A stretch of 64,000 nt of DNA from Clostridium sp. 'deep sea' (GCF_014931565.1 NZ_CP063353.1:2170001-2234000), one strand, 5' to 3'. Shown: positions 27,280 to 34,342, numbered from the stretch's first letter. Notes: a model not told the origin generated them from the sequence alone. Made by a program: numbers and translations.

Positions 27280-27623
27280 TTTCTGACTATACAGCCGTCT
27301 AAAATTATACTAAGAATTAAATTATGATATTCACTGAAATTCTAAAGAATTTTATTGAATACTATAATTCTGATTAAAAATGAAAGTTTCACTATAAATT
27401 AAAATCCACAAAAAAGCCCATTCTATAGATAAAGCAAAACTAATTTTTGTTTTATTGATATTTAGGGCTTTTTGACTTAAAAAAAGTAAAACGATATATC
27501 TGTAAGTTAGTATTCAGAAGCAAATCTAAAAACGATGCAACATAATACACAACCTCGAAACTATTATTTCAATAATAAAGTAACTTCCTGTTAAAGTATA
27601 GTTAGAAAGTACTTTTTTTTGTT
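27280..27623. other. intergenic with terminator
   Basis: No gene. AAAAAGCCC and GGGCTTTTT (about 27410-27472) enclose a second AAAGCAAAAC/GTTTT-like inner pairing, a terminator for the methylase operon. Confidence 0.5.
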
Positions 27624-27659
27624 GCGTGCCTGGCAGGATTCGAACCTGCGACCTCCTGA
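27624..27659. repeat. att-like 36-bp copy of the tRNA-Arg 3' end
   Basis: These 36 bases are identical to 32642-32677, the T-arm, T-loop and acceptor end of the intact tRNA-Arg. The rest of the tRNA is absent here and the CCA end is not kept. Such partial tRNA duplications are left by tyrosine-recombinase elements, so this is the distal attachment site of the element between 27.6 and 32.7 kb. Confidence 0.8.
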
Positions 27660-27785
27660 ATCTTTAAGGGCGTTTTAGAGCGTATCAATAATTTCTAATT
27701 TTATTGTATCTACAACGTTTTTATACATTCCATAAAATAACAAATAAGCTTTTATACAAAACTGAGTGGTTAAAAAGTGGTTAAT

Positions 27786-28049
27786 TTAAATATCGTATAG
27801 TTCATTATTAAGCCATTTCCATAACGCTTGAGCACCTACTCTTTTATATGATTGAGTTATATAAACAGTAGGGAAATCTTTACGAGCCATCAGCTCATCC
27901 GCCTTAGGTCTAGAGATACCAAGTATCCCGGATAATTCAGTGGGATTTATAATTTTAGGCCAATTACTTGGATATGGTTTTATGTTTTCAACTACTTGAT
28001 CGACTGCTTTTTGAACAATGTTAGCTATAGCTTGTTCTAATTCATTCAT
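27786..28049 (-). CDS. excisionase-like HTH protein
   Basis: 87 residues. INPTELSGILGISRPKADEL with FPTVYITQSYKRV is a winged HTH_17/excisionase pattern that binds att-flanking DNA. GAGGT precedes the ATG. Its position next to the att copy supports a role in element excision. A phage-type regulator is the alternative. Confidence 0.7.
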   Translation of the reverse strand: MNELEQAIANIVQKAVDQVVENIKPYPSNWPKIINPTELSGILGISRPKADELMARKDFPTVYITQSYKRVGAQALWKWLNNELYDI

Positions 28050-28082
28050 ATAAATACCTCTTATAATTTATCAATTTAATAC

Positions 28083-29210
28083 TTAAGAATTAGAACGGTT
28101 AATTACAAGACCCTTTTCGAAAAATAATCTATCCCATTCTTCTTTAATATCTTTATAATTTATTGAACTAGATTCAATAATTTTATCTACAATTTTATCT
28201 TCATAAACTAAAACAATATTATCTGAGTTACAAACTATCAAGTGATTTATAAACTTAGAGATTTTATCAGTAATGTGTATTTTAACAATTTTTTTTGTTG
28301 ATTGATTTCCAGCTAGGAATAAACATATTTTGGGTGTAATAGGATAAAAAATACCGCTTGCAAAATCCCTACTATCGTTATTACTATTAAAAAAGCAAGG
28401 ATTGTCACTAGTAATAAAGCAATTAACTTTAGAGTATAAAATACAAATTGTTCTGTTTAGTAAGTACTTATAGTATCGTGTTATAAAATTATTCCTTTTT
28501 TTTGAATAATCGTATAAAGTATAGAACCATAGCTGTTTAACAATATCGTCTTTTGAATAGTATTCATCCATATTAACTAACTCATTAACCCCTAAAACTT
28601 CTTTAACAATTCTAATTTTATCGTCTAATTTATTAAACTCTTGCAAGTCTTTATAATTTGATCTTATCCTAAGTATTTGTGTTGCTACTACTTCCATTAG
28701 ATACTTGCTTTTCGTTTTGCTTATAGCACCTTTCTTTTTTGTAACATAATTATTAATAGATATAAGAAATCCATTCCATTTATTTTCGATGCTCGTATTT
28801 ATATAGATCTCAAATATCATACTAAAGCATTTATCCCAATTAGCTAAGATTCTATTTTTGATTTCTAAGTTTGAAACAGCTTGCGAAGACTTAACTATTT
28901 TCCAGTCAAATATTTTATTAAATAATAAAGCATACTGATATGTGTCTTCAATCTCTTTACCGTTATATGTACAAATATAATCATCTATAAGAAATCCAAA
29001 TATTTTATTATACTCATCACTAAACTTATTAGACTCCACTACATTATAGGGAGAAAAAATATATTCATCTGGTAAAAAACATATGTCTTCTATTTCCTTT
29101 TTTTGACCTACATCTTTTAAACTATCTGAATTAAAAGCATAAATATGGTTTGGTTCTCCTACGATTTCCCATTTTTTCAAATATACCTGTGGCACAATAT
29201 GACATTTCAT
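28083..29210 (-). CDS. DUF4238 protein
   Basis: About 375 residues. KCHIVPQVYLKKW at the N terminus is the family mark (usual HYVPQFYL), and a later CFITSDNPCFF is also typical. The ATG at 29210 has GAGGA upstream; the TTG 15 nt earlier overlaps that site. DUF4238 proteins are common in accessory and defence islands; activity unknown. Confidence 0.8.
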   Translation of the reverse strand: MKCHIVPQVYLKKWEIVGEPNHIYAFNSDSLKDVGQKKEIEDICFLPDEYIFSPYNVVESNKFSDEYNKIFGFLIDDYICTYNGKEIEDTYQYALLFNKIFDWKIVKSSQAVSNLEIKNRILANWDKCFSMIFEIYINTSIENKWNGFLISINNYVTKKKGAISKTKSKYLMEVVATQILRIRSNYKDLQEFNKLDDKIRIVKEVLGVNELVNMDEYYSKDDIVKQLWFYTLYDYSKKRNNFITRYYKYLLNRTICILYSKVNCFITSDNPCFFNSNNDSRDFASGIFYPITPKICLFLAGNQSTKKIVKIHITDKISKFINHLIVCNSDNIVLVYEDKIVDKIIESSSINYKDIKEEWDRLFFEKGLVINRSNS

Positions 29211-29285
29211 TTCTTTAGTCCTCAAATTTTCTTATATTTAATTCAATACCAAAACAAAGCAAGCTACTGTTTATCTACCATACAT

Positions 29286-29777
29286 TTAATTTTTTATCTC
29301 AGCACGCAATTCTCTAATATTAATACTACCAAAATCATATTTATCAAGCTCTTCTTCTGTGTAATCTATTAAGGGATGATTATAAACAGGCTTAGGGTTA
29401 TACTTAGGTGATTTTTTATAGCATTTATAACACGTTTCATATCTCATCTTTTTGTATTCTTCACAACATACAGGACATAAGTCTTTACCTTTTGAAATCT
29501 CATACTTAATAGAAGAATAATTTCTTATGGGCTGCGTTTGCTGTAGTCTTAAACCTTCAGTACTTCCACATTGCTCACAACTAGCTTTTATAATTCTATC
29601 TCTTTTTCTATATACTCGTCAGTACGAAAAAACTCTTTTTCAATATTCTTTTTTGAATAGATAATATCAGCGGCCTTTTTAGGTGTTATTAAATCATTAG
29701 TAAGTCTATTCTTTAAATCAAGTAAATCATGGGAATTTATATCTACCGTACCAAAATCCTCTCTTTATTTTTTTTCT
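29286..29777 (-). pseudogene. frameshifted zinc-ribbon gene of the element
   Basis: One frame reads INSHDLLDLKNRLTNDLITP, then KKAADIIYSKKNIEKEFFRT before a stop; a second frame continues IIKASCEQCGSTEGLRLQQT, then GKDLCPVCCEEYKKMRYETC and on to a stop at 29286. The break is near 29607. CEQC, CPVCC and CYKC suggest zinc binding. No start codon with a ribosome site was found. Looks phage- or element-derived. Confidence 0.55.
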
Positions 29778-29785
29778 TACACAAT

Positions 29786-29814
29786 CTATTACACACCTAA
29801 CTACCAAATCCTGC
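29786..29814 (-). promoter_or_regulatory. SigH-like promoter before the zinc-ribbon pseudogene
   Basis: On the minus strand GCAGGATTT, 11-nt spacer, then GTGTAATAG. The surrounding ~37 bp closely match the copy at 16121-16150, including the flanking TTTAAAG. Confidence 0.45.
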
Positions 29815-29827
29815 CTTTAAATCAAAA

Positions 29828-29860
29828 AAAAAGAGTCACCCGCTAAGGTGACATCTCTCA
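29828..29860 (-). terminator. terminator-like hairpin after the kelch gene
   Basis: GAGTCACC and GGTGACATCTC pair imperfectly just past the kelch gene stop, with an A/T tract beyond. Confidence 0.4.
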
Positions 29861-29867
29861 TAATAGT

Positions 29868-31343
29868 TTAATTATTATTATCATACTCCATTACTTCAAA
29901 GCATAAAATCTTGTCTTTAACTAAATAGTCTTTACGGTTTAAAAATGGGCCAATATTATTGTATTTGTTAATAGTGTAAAGCTTACTTCCACTACTCCTA
30001 TTGTACCAACTAATAAAGCTCTCGACCTCAGTCATGGACATATCATATTCTTTTATTAAACTATTCTGCATTGTGATATTTAATAATGCTCTGTTAACTA
30101 TAGGTGCAAAAGGTGTAGCAGATGCCTCATTAGAGTTCTCACTTTCACCATCTGCATTTACAGCAGTAACAACATAATAGTATGTAGTTCCGTTATTTAC
30201 ATTAGTATCTATGTAAGAAGTTGATGTTACATTATCAGCTATAGCTGTATATGGTCCACCTTGTGTTGTTGACCTTTTAACGTTATATGATTCAGCTCCA
30301 TCTACAGCGTTCCAGTTTAGGGTTACTTGTGAGTTAGCTGGGGTTGCTGTTAGGTTGGTTGGTGATTGAACTGTATCCTTATGTATAGTTATTTCAACTA
30401 AATCACCATAACTATAATAGTTGTGGGAGTATGAACCTCCACTAATGTATATTTTATTATTAAAGACTGTACTTGCTGCATAATTTCTATCAGTTTCATA
30501 AAAATTATTAACTAAATTCCACTCATTTGTATTAGGGTCATATACTTCTGTACTAATATCTGGCTTAGTAGATATAGAATATATTTTTCCATTTATTACT
30601 GCTGACTGATGGTATCCATACGGCTTAGTGTTTAACATATTTGCTACAGTCGACCATGTTTTTGTTTCAGTGTCGTAGACATCTACAATGCTTTTGTGAC
30701 TACCATCACTTAATCCACCAAAAGCATATATCTTACTGCCTATAACTTCAAATAAACCATGATTTCTATTATTAGGTAAGTTGGTTACTGTCTCCCAAAT
30801 ATTAGTATTAGGATCGAATACATCAACTTCGCTTAAAACTTCATCTGCAGTACCCCTTGCATCTTCACCACCTAATACATAGATCTTATCATTTACAACT
30901 ACAGCTCTATTATTAACTCTTTTACGAGGCATTGAAGGCAAAGAAGACCATGTATTATTAGCAATATCGTATGCTTCAGCAGAATTTGCAACATAACTAC
31001 TTCCTGATGCTGACATTCCTCCACCGAAAATATATATTTTCCCATCATAATAAGCAGCACCGAATAAAGATCTTTTATCTGTACTTGCTTTAGTTTCCCA
31101 TGTGTTTGAAACTGGATTATATTTTTTGAACTGTAGTACTGTCGTTGTTACTTGAGGTGAACCACCAATAATATAAATACTATCTTCGGTAGCGACTAAA
31201 CAATGACGATATCTACCATAACTCAAACCAGCCTTCTTTTCCCAAGTATAAGTCTCCTCAGCTACTCCAACAAACAGATTACTTAATACAACTAGTACCA
31301 TTAAACTAACAACAGTAATCCCTTTTAATACTCTTTTTCTCAT
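29868..31343 (-). CDS. secreted kelch-repeat/fibronectin type III protein
   Basis: 491 residues. Signal peptide (about 1-29). Five to six kelch repeats follow (about 35-330), shown by repeated DGKIYIFGGG, NDKIYVLGGE, GSKIYAFGGL and NNKIYISGGS. An FN3 domain spans about 335-420 (SPTNLTATPANSQVTLNWNA) and a ~60-residue C-terminal module (MQNSLIKEYDM...) is duplicated as a fragment at 22524. AAGGAG precedes the ATG. Probably a surface or secreted binding protein carried by the element. Confidence 0.85.
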   Translation of the reverse strand: MRKRVLKGITVVSLMVLVVLSNLFVGVAEETYTWEKKAGLSYGRYRHCLVATEDSIYIIGGSPQVTTTVLQFKKYNPVSNTWETKASTDKRSLFGAAYYDGKIYIFGGGMSASGSSYVANSAEAYDIANNTWSSLPSMPRKRVNNRAVVVNDKIYVLGGEDARGTADEVLSEVDVFDPNTNIWETVTNLPNNRNHGLFEVIGSKIYAFGGLSDGSHKSIVDVYDTETKTWSTVANMLNTKPYGYHQSAVINGKIYSISTKPDISTEVYDPNTNEWNLVNNFYETDRNYAASTVFNNKIYISGGSYSHNYYSYGDLVEITIHKDTVQSPTNLTATPANSQVTLNWNAVDGAESYNVKRSTTQGGPYTAIADNVTSTSYIDTNVNNGTTYYYVVTAVNADGESENSNEASATPFAPIVNRALLNITMQNSLIKEYDMSMTEVESFISWYNRSSGSKLYTINKYNNIGPFLNRKDYLVKDKILCFEVMEYDNNN

Positions 31344-31437
31344 TTTTTCAAATCTCCTTATATTTATTTACAGGTATATATTCTACAAATCAACTTTATT
31401 TCCTTTAAATACTTCAAAATAAAAATAGAGCCATCAA

Positions 31438-31569
31438 TTAAGATGACTCGTACTTTTCAGTTATTCTATTAAACATTTCCCAAGTAACCCATGCTGGTAA
31501 TGGCTCTGATAGATTCTCTATCCATTGCTCTGGATTGTTTCTCCAATCTATTTTAATGAAATCAATAAG
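31438..31569 (-). pseudogene. C-terminal fragment of an unknown gene
   Basis: The frame reads LIDFIKIDWRNNPEQWIENL, then SEPLPAWVTWEMFNRITEKY and stop. A stop codon lies directly upstream and there is no start, so only the tail remains. Followed by a GAGTCATC/GATGGCTC hairpin and T run that is probably its old terminator. Confidence 0.5.
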
Positions 31570-31676
31570 TTACATCATACTTTAGGGCTATCATTTTTTT
31601 AACTTATTGTTATATAGGAGTTTTTTTATTGCATATCTCCTTTATGGAGTTTATAATGAGTAAAAGGGGTGATTTA

Positions 31677-31898
31677 ATGTTTTGTGGTAAAAGACTTAAA
31701 CATCTTAGACTAACCAATAATATGAAGCAAACACAATTAGCTGATAAGTTACAAATATCAAAAGGTTGTATCTCAAGATATGAGCTAGGTATAAGAAATC
31801 CTAATTTACATACCTTACTTAAGATGTCAGTTGTTTTTAATGTATCTACTGATTATTTACTTGGCAGAGATTTGTTTGTAGAATCAATACTAAAATAA
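31677..31898 (+). CDS. XRE-family regulator of the element
   Basis: 73 residues, almost entirely one Cro/CI HTH (MFCGKRLKHLRLTNNMKQTQ ... VSTDYLLG). The ATG at 31677 has GGGGTG 5 nt before it; two earlier in-frame Met lack such a site. Probably the element's own repressor. Confidence 0.82.
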   Translation: MFCGKRLKHLRLTNNMKQTQLADKLQISKGCISRYELGIRNPNLHTLLKMSVVFNVSTDYLLGRDLFVESILK

Positions 31899-31927
31899 TA
31901 AAAGCACCTTATTTACAGGTGCTTTTT
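31899..31927 (+). terminator. terminator of the XRE gene
   Basis: AAGCACCT-TATTTAC-AGGTGCTT followed by six T. Confidence 0.85.
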
Positions 31928-32006
31928 TCTTTGCTTGTTATTAAGTTACAGCCCTCTCATTGCTGTGTATGCTTATTATATGCTCGTACCTGGGATTTGG
32001 GTAGTG

Positions 32007-32135
32007 TTAATCACAAGTGATTAAATGCTTCTTTTTCACCGTAAGGTGAATAACACACCCATAGGGTATATCACTACTAAAGGTAAAACCACGCACAAAA
32101 GTGCATATCACTCAAACAGTTGCCCTTACCCCTTG
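32007..32135. repeat. hairpin-array repeat, copy 1
   Basis: A run of short hairpins: TTAATCAC-AA-GTGATTAA, TTCACC-GTA-AGGTGAA and GCAC-AAAA-GTGC, with ATATCACT between some of them, ending GTTGCCCTTACCCCTTGAA. Copy 2 at 32292-32426 keeps the same order with scattered changes. No ORF. Confidence 0.7.
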
Positions 32136-32291
32136 AAGATAATAACATAGAGTGGATTTTATCAATTATAAGTATTAATATGTCCTTTAATAAGTATTTT
32201 TTAGAGAGATTATATAGGTTTATGATGCGTTAATTGAAGGGAGGAAAGTGTTATAGTGCTTCGCACTGTAATATTCATACATGAGTGAGAT

Positions 32292-32426
32292 TAATCACAA
32301 GTGATTAAGTGATATGATATGCTTCTCTCTCACCGTAAGGTGAATATGACACCTGCAGGGTATATCACTACCAAAGGTAATACCACGCACGATAGTGCAT
32401 ATCCAAAGGTTGCCCTTACCCCTTGA
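32292..32426. repeat. hairpin-array repeat, copy 2
   Basis: TAATCAC-AA-GTGATTA, TCACC-GTA-AGGTGA and GCAC-GATA-GTGC, with GTGATAT on the left and ATATCAC on the right able to pair with each other, and the same end GTTGCCCTTACCCCTTGAA. Preceded by AGTGC-TTC-GCACT at 32255-32267. Confidence 0.7.
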
Positions 32427-32455
32427 AAATTAGGCATTTAAATACTACAAAGCAA

Positions 32456-32606
32456 ATGAAGTGTCACCCTGTGACATGAAGTATCTTCGATATGAAGTGC
32501 CTTACGGCATGAAGTGAAGCTTACCACAAATGTGCGAATGCACACTTCATTAGCGCAGCGACTTCATGTGTGAAAACACACTTCACTTACCTAAGGTAAA
32601 CTTCAT
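32456..32606. repeat. symmetrical hairpin array with ATGAAGT/ACTTCAT spacers
   Basis: Four ATGAAGT units (32456, 32476, 32492, 32509) are mirrored by four ACTTCAT-type units (32544, 32561, 32580 as ACTTCAC, 32600). Between units sit different tiny hairpins: GTCAC-CCT-GTGAC, TATC-TTC-GATA, TGCC-TTA-CGGCA, TGTGC-GAAT-GCACA, GTGTG-AAAA-CACAC, TTACC-TAA-GGTAA. The left and right units can pair to give a long helix with side hairpins. No coding potential. Confidence 0.75.
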
Positions 32607-32609
32607 TAA

Positions 32610-32638
32610 AAAAAGCATCCTAAATGGATGCTCTTTTT
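32610..32638 (-). terminator. terminator of the tRNA-Ser-Ser-Arg operon
   Basis: AGCATCC-TAAAT-GGATGCT with T runs on both strands, directly after the tRNA-Arg. Confidence 0.8.
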
Positions 32639-32639
32639 T

Positions 32640-32717
32640 TGGCGTGCCTGGCAGGATTCGAACCTGCGACCTCCTGATTCGTAGTCAGTTACTCTATCCG
32701 GACTGAGCTACAAGCAC
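32640..32717 (-). tRNA. tRNA-Arg (ACG)
   Basis: The minus strand gives a full cloverleaf. The anticodon loop is CTACGAA (anticodon ACG), the T-loop region is GGTTCGAATCC, and CCA is encoded. The acceptor GTGCTTG pairs with CAGGCAC. Its 3' half is the attachment site duplicated at 27624. Confidence 0.95.
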
Positions 32718-32724
32718 ATGTAAA

Positions 32725-32818
32725 TGGCGGAGAGAGCGGGATTCGAACCCGCGATACGAGTTTTGCCCGTATAATCGCTTAGCAGGCGACCGCCTTCGAC
32801 CTACTCGGCCATCTCTCC
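32725..32818 (-). tRNA. tRNA-Ser (GCT)
   Basis: GGAGAGATGGCCGAG start, anticodon loop CTGCTAA (anticodon GCT), a long variable arm typical of tRNA-Ser, and encoded CCA. Confidence 0.95.
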
Positions 32819-32826
32819 ATGTCATG

Positions 32827-32915
32827 TGGCGGAGAAGGTGGGATTCGAACCCACGGCCCCTTACGGAGTCACCAATTTTCAAGACTGGCTCCTTAAACCA
32901 CTCGGACACCTCTCC
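32827..32915 (-). tRNA. tRNA-Ser (TGA)
   Basis: GGAGAGGTGTCCGAG start, anticodon loop CTTGAAA (anticodon TGA), long variable arm and encoded CCA. First gene of the three-tRNA operon. Confidence 0.95.
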
Positions 32916-32931
32916 AAATCTGACGGACTAT

Positions 32932-32960
32932 AATATAACATGAATTTTAAGTATTGTCAA
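32932..32960 (-). promoter_or_regulatory. promoter of the tRNA-Ser-Ser-Arg operon
   Basis: A perfect TTGACA (32960-32955), 17-nt spacer, TATATT (32937-32932) on the minus strand, about 15 nt before the first tRNA. Confidence 0.8.
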
Positions 32961-33068
32961 ACAAAATGACTAAAATATTTGCTCATATTCACATTAGTAA
33001 AATTTATGTATTATTTGTAATTTTTTTGGCTATTACAACATGCTTCGACTTTGTTTTTAACTAGTGTG

Positions 33069-33077
33069 TGCTACTAT
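33069..33077 (+). promoter_or_regulatory. extended -10 before small RNA D
   Basis: TG-C-TACTAT is an extended -10 element. No good -35 and no AgrA-type repeats are present. Confidence 0.35.
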
Positions 33078-33082
33078 TAAGT

Positions 33083-33158
33083 CAGTAAAGGAACTCATTC
33101 TTATTAGCTCATTCTCCTTTCTTCCTATTTAGCCGGCGCTTAGCTGGCTGTTTTTTTT
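33083..33158 (+). ncRNA. candidate small RNA D with pyrimidine-rich segment
   Basis: A terminator AGCCGGC-GCTTA-GCTGGCT plus eight T (33131-33158) has no gene in front of it. Just before it lies CATTCTCCTTTCTTCC (33110-33125), matching CATTTCTCCTTTTTCC of small RNA A, and both are followed by ATTT, a hairpin, eight T and GC. CTCATTCT occurs twice. The likely start is after the extended -10 at 33069-33077. Confidence 0.5.
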
Positions 33159-33166
33159 GCCATTTA

Positions 33167-33233
33167 CCGATTAAGTCTTTAAAACGACCAATTACAAAAT
33201 AATTTACACAAACGGTCAAAAATATATTATAGT
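33167..33233 (+). promoter_or_regulatory. AgrA-type promoter of small RNA B (site B)
   Basis: Half sites CCGATTA (33167-33173) and CCAATTA (33188-33194) are 21 bp apart, and TATAGT lies at 33228-33233, the same distance as in sites A and C. Both B and C share ACCGATTA, then AG-CTTT, then GACCAATTA. Confidence 0.72.
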
Positions 33234-33239
33234 ATAGCT

Positions 33240-33316
33240 AGAAAGACTCTGATTCGCTCTCACTGCCTTTAGTGATTGGCTGGCCAAATCTCAAATTTGA
33301 ATCAGAGTCTGCTTGT
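33240..33316 (+). ncRNA. candidate agr-regulated small RNA B
   Basis: AGACTCTGATTC (33244-33255) and GAATCAGAGTCT (33299-33310) form a perfect 12-bp closing stem that starts only ~10 nt after the -10 box, so nearly the whole transcript is one structure. Inside are TCACT/AGTGA and TTGG/CCAA hairpins. A TTGTTTT tract follows. No ORF. Confidence 0.6.
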
Positions 33317-33399
33317 TTTAAAAATTAAGATTCACTCTACTAATAGAACCTTATAGTTTAAATTATTATTCGTTATGTACAATAATTCGACATATGATA

Positions 33400-33466
33400 C
33401 CGATTAGGCTTTTATAATGACCAATTAGCAATTATTTATGTATTTACAGTGTTTTTAATATAAAAT
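33400..33466 (+). promoter_or_regulatory. AgrA-type promoter of agrBD (site C)
   Basis: Half sites CCGATTA (33400-33406) and CCAATTA (33421-33427), 21 bp apart, with TAAAAT at 33461-33466 in the same register as sites A and B. The long 5' leader to agrB is about 110 nt. Confidence 0.7.
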
Positions 33467-33584
33467 GAATATAGATTTAATGCACAAATGTGTTAGGAAA
33501 AAAATTTTTATTATAGATTTTAAATGTGTTTTAATACTTCATGGTATACTTAATTTATAGAAAATTAAGTAAAGGATGAAACCA

Positions 33585-34187
33585 ATGAAGTTGAGAGAAA
33601 ACCTTTGTAAGTGGGTTATAGCACAAATTAAAACACAAAATACCGATTTAAGTGAAACTAGGGTAGCTGAATTAGAGTATGGTTTTCATTGTTTTTATAC
33701 TTTTATAACCAAAATCTCTTTCATCATTATACTCTCGATTATACTTAAAATGACTCCAGAGATACTTACGGTTATTATTACCTTTTTGTTTGTAAGATCT
33801 TTTGCTGGAGGCATACACGCAGAATCGTCTTTAGCCTGTTTGGTAACTACTACAGCTATATATTTTGGAGTATCTTTTGCTGCTATACATATCCACATAC
33901 CATTTATGATACTTATCAGTATGGCTGTATTTGCAATAGTTTTAATCGCTATTTTTGCACCAGCCGATGTTGCAAATAAGCCAATTCGGGGAATAAAACA
34001 TAAGCGTAAGTTAAAAACACTATCTGTTATATTTGCAATTGTGTTTACTACAATAGCATTTTTTATGAGACCTGTTTTACAGAATGCAATTTTACTATCT
34101 ATTTTTGTAGAAAGCATAATGGTTACCCCTTTGGCTTATAAGCTAACTAATACCTTAGGAGGAGAACATTATGAAGAAATTGTTTAA
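33585..34187 (+). CDS. agrB: AgrB-type accessory peptidase for autoinducing peptide
   Basis: 200-residue membrane protein that cuts and cyclises the AgrD precursor. VRSFAGGIHAESSLACL carries the catalytic His and Cys with the family's spacing (H, then C seven residues later). Five to six hydrophobic segments follow. The ATG at 33585 has AAAGGA 8 nt before it; an ATG at 33576 overlaps that site. The agrD start lies inside its last codons. Confidence 0.93.
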   Translation: MKLRENLCKWVIAQIKTQNTDLSETRVAELEYGFHCFYTFITKISFIIILSIILKMTPEILTVIITFLFVRSFAGGIHAESSLACLVTTTAIYFGVSFAAIHIHIPFMILISMAVFAIVLIAIFAPADVANKPIRGIKHKRKLKTLSVIFAIVFTTIAFFMRPVLQNAILLSIFVESIMVTPLAYKLTNTLGGEHYEEIV

Positions 34188-34314
34188 AAAATCATTAATT
34201 ATATCAGCTTTAACAGCACTTTGTGTGCTTTTTGCTGCCTCTTCTAGTGCAGCTACACTAATTTCGGTTTGGGATCAACCAAAGATTCCTAAATCACTAA
34301 TTATTGAAGAATAG
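34171..34314 (+). CDS. agrD: AgrD-like cyclic peptide precursor lacking the usual Cys
   Basis: 47 residues, too short to be listed by most ORF finders. The N terminus MKKLFKKSLIISALTALC is amphipathic or hydrophobic, and the C terminus WDQPKIPKSLIIEE matches the charged, proline-containing AgrD tail (xQPxxPxxL). The segment between, SSSAATLISVW, has no Cys; the only Cys (residue 18) is far upstream. A Ser- or Thr-based lactone is the alternative ring. TAGGAGG precedes the ATG and the gene overlaps agrB by 17 nt. SSSAA could also be a signal-peptidase site. Confidence 0.8.
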   Translation: MKKLFKKSLIISALTALCVLFAASSSAATLISVWDQPKIPKSLIIEE

Positions 34315-34342
34315 TAATTAAGTTGCTTTCATCCTTATATTT

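Larger units (their letters stand above)
27624..32677. mobile_element. integrated element relic at tRNA-Arg
   Basis: The stretch is bounded by 36-bp direct repeats, one being the 3' half of tRNA-Arg. Inside are an excisionase-like gene next to the distal repeat, DUF4238, a decayed zinc-ribbon gene, a kelch/FN3 secreted protein, a gene fragment, an XRE regulator and hairpin arrays. No integrase is present; the 126 bp between the excisionase stop and the repeat is where it would be expected, so it was probably deleted. Confidence 0.65.

Noticed and set aside
27660-27785. C-terminal piece of an integrase
   Set aside because: A ~35-codon minus-strand frame exists but shows no tyrosine-recombinase motif, so it was not listed as a gene fragment.
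31900-32640. CRISPR array
   Set aside because: The repeated units are 7 nt and the intervening pieces are self-complementary hairpins, not unique spacers; no cas genes nearby.
32694-32909. 71-residue ORF (SEWFKEPVLKIGDSVRGRGF...)
   Set aside because: It is a translation of the tRNA-Ser genes, a well-known false protein.
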